In this document: piece after piece, positions 13,715 through 13,746 of the stretch
How the letters are laid out: the number at the start of each line of letters is the position of its first letter
How positions within the stretch are numbered: position 1 is the stretch's first letter
Assembly: GCA_002394125.1 (NCBI GenBank)
Contig: DGSY01000204.1
Coordinates: forward strand, 1 to 13,746
From: Ruminococcus sp. UBA4350
GTDB taxonomy: Bacteria; Bacillota; Clostridia; Oscillospirales; Ruminococcaceae
Length of the DNA stretch: 13,746 bases
Reading direction: 5' to 3'
Translations under genes and position numbers: made by a program
The notes under the pieces: generated by a model
The model's database searches: none
The model's input: only the letters and a program-made list of their open reading frames with translations
Told to the model about the DNA's origin: nothing

Positions 13715-13746
13715 ATGAAGAGAACATATCAGCCGAAGAAGCGGCA
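13715..13746 (+). CDS. rpmH: Ribosomal protein L34, 5' part; continues beyond window
   Basis: Only ten codons and two bases are present, but they read MKRTYQPKKR, the very conserved N-terminus of bacterial L34, a small basic protein of the 50S subunit. The strong ribosome site AAAGGAGTG and the promoter upstream support it. In most bacteria rnpA (RNase P protein), yidC and jag follow, so those genes are expected beyond the right edge. Here the two-component genes, not dnaA, lie upstream. Confidence 0.93.
   Translation, partial: MKRTYQPKKR

Overview
The window looks like chromosomal DNA of a fibre-degrading gut or rumen Firmicute of the Ruminococcus (Oscillospiraceae) type. The support is a cellobiose phosphorylase, strong purine-rich Shine-Dalgarno sites, sigma-A-type promoters (TTGACA/TATAAT, often with an extended -10), two probable TTG starts, and a moderately GC-rich, C/G-ending codon style. 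The genus is an inference from gene content.

Layout. (1) 1-1483, plus strand: the last ~57% of a GH94 cellobiose phosphorylase, closed by a strong intrinsic terminator. (2) 1556-3772, plus strand: a promoter and a two-gene unit, made of a membrane-anchored zinc-ribbon protein with a Thr-rich stalk and an LRAT-domain thiol hydrolase/acyltransferase-like protein. (3) 3711-4589: a 303-bp intergenic stretch with several inverted repeats, then a YgjP-like (DUF45) zinc peptidase. (4) 6054-4567, minus strand: a large serine recombinase whose 3' end overlaps the end of the peptidase gene. Its ribosome-binding site lies inside the hairpin that appears to terminate the gene upstream. (5) 7914-6108, minus strand: 6-phosphofructokinase and an unrecognised 230-residue protein, probably one operon. 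(6) 11110-8093, minus strand: a membrane PAS-PAS-GGDEF-EAL protein (degenerate GGDEF, intact EAL, so a likely c-di-GMP phosphodiesterase), followed 15 nt later by a NERD nuclease-like protein with a topoisomerase-type zinc ribbon. (7) 11328-13449, plus strand: an OmpR/PhoB-type response regulator and its overlapping sensor histidine kinase. (8) 13555-13746: the promoter, leader and first ten codons of rpmH (ribosomal protein L34).

How it fits together. The phosphorylase yields glucose and glucose-1-phosphate from cellobiose, and phosphofructokinase carries hexose phosphate through glycolysis, though the two are not in one operon. The two-component system and the c-di-GMP phosphodiesterase are divergent from a 217-bp region. 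That region holds a near-consensus promoter for the phosphodiesterase and TTCACA hexamers, two of them 11 bp apart, in front of the regulator's -10. They resemble Gram-positive PhoP boxes and suggest autoregulation and possibly a link between the sensor and c-di-GMP turnover.

The points most worth a second look are the terminator/ribosome-site overlap in front of the recombinase, the TTCACA array, the zinc-ribbon + LRAT pair, the phosphodiesterase + NERD pair, and a dyad over the rpmH -10. All functions are read from motifs; no database search was possible.
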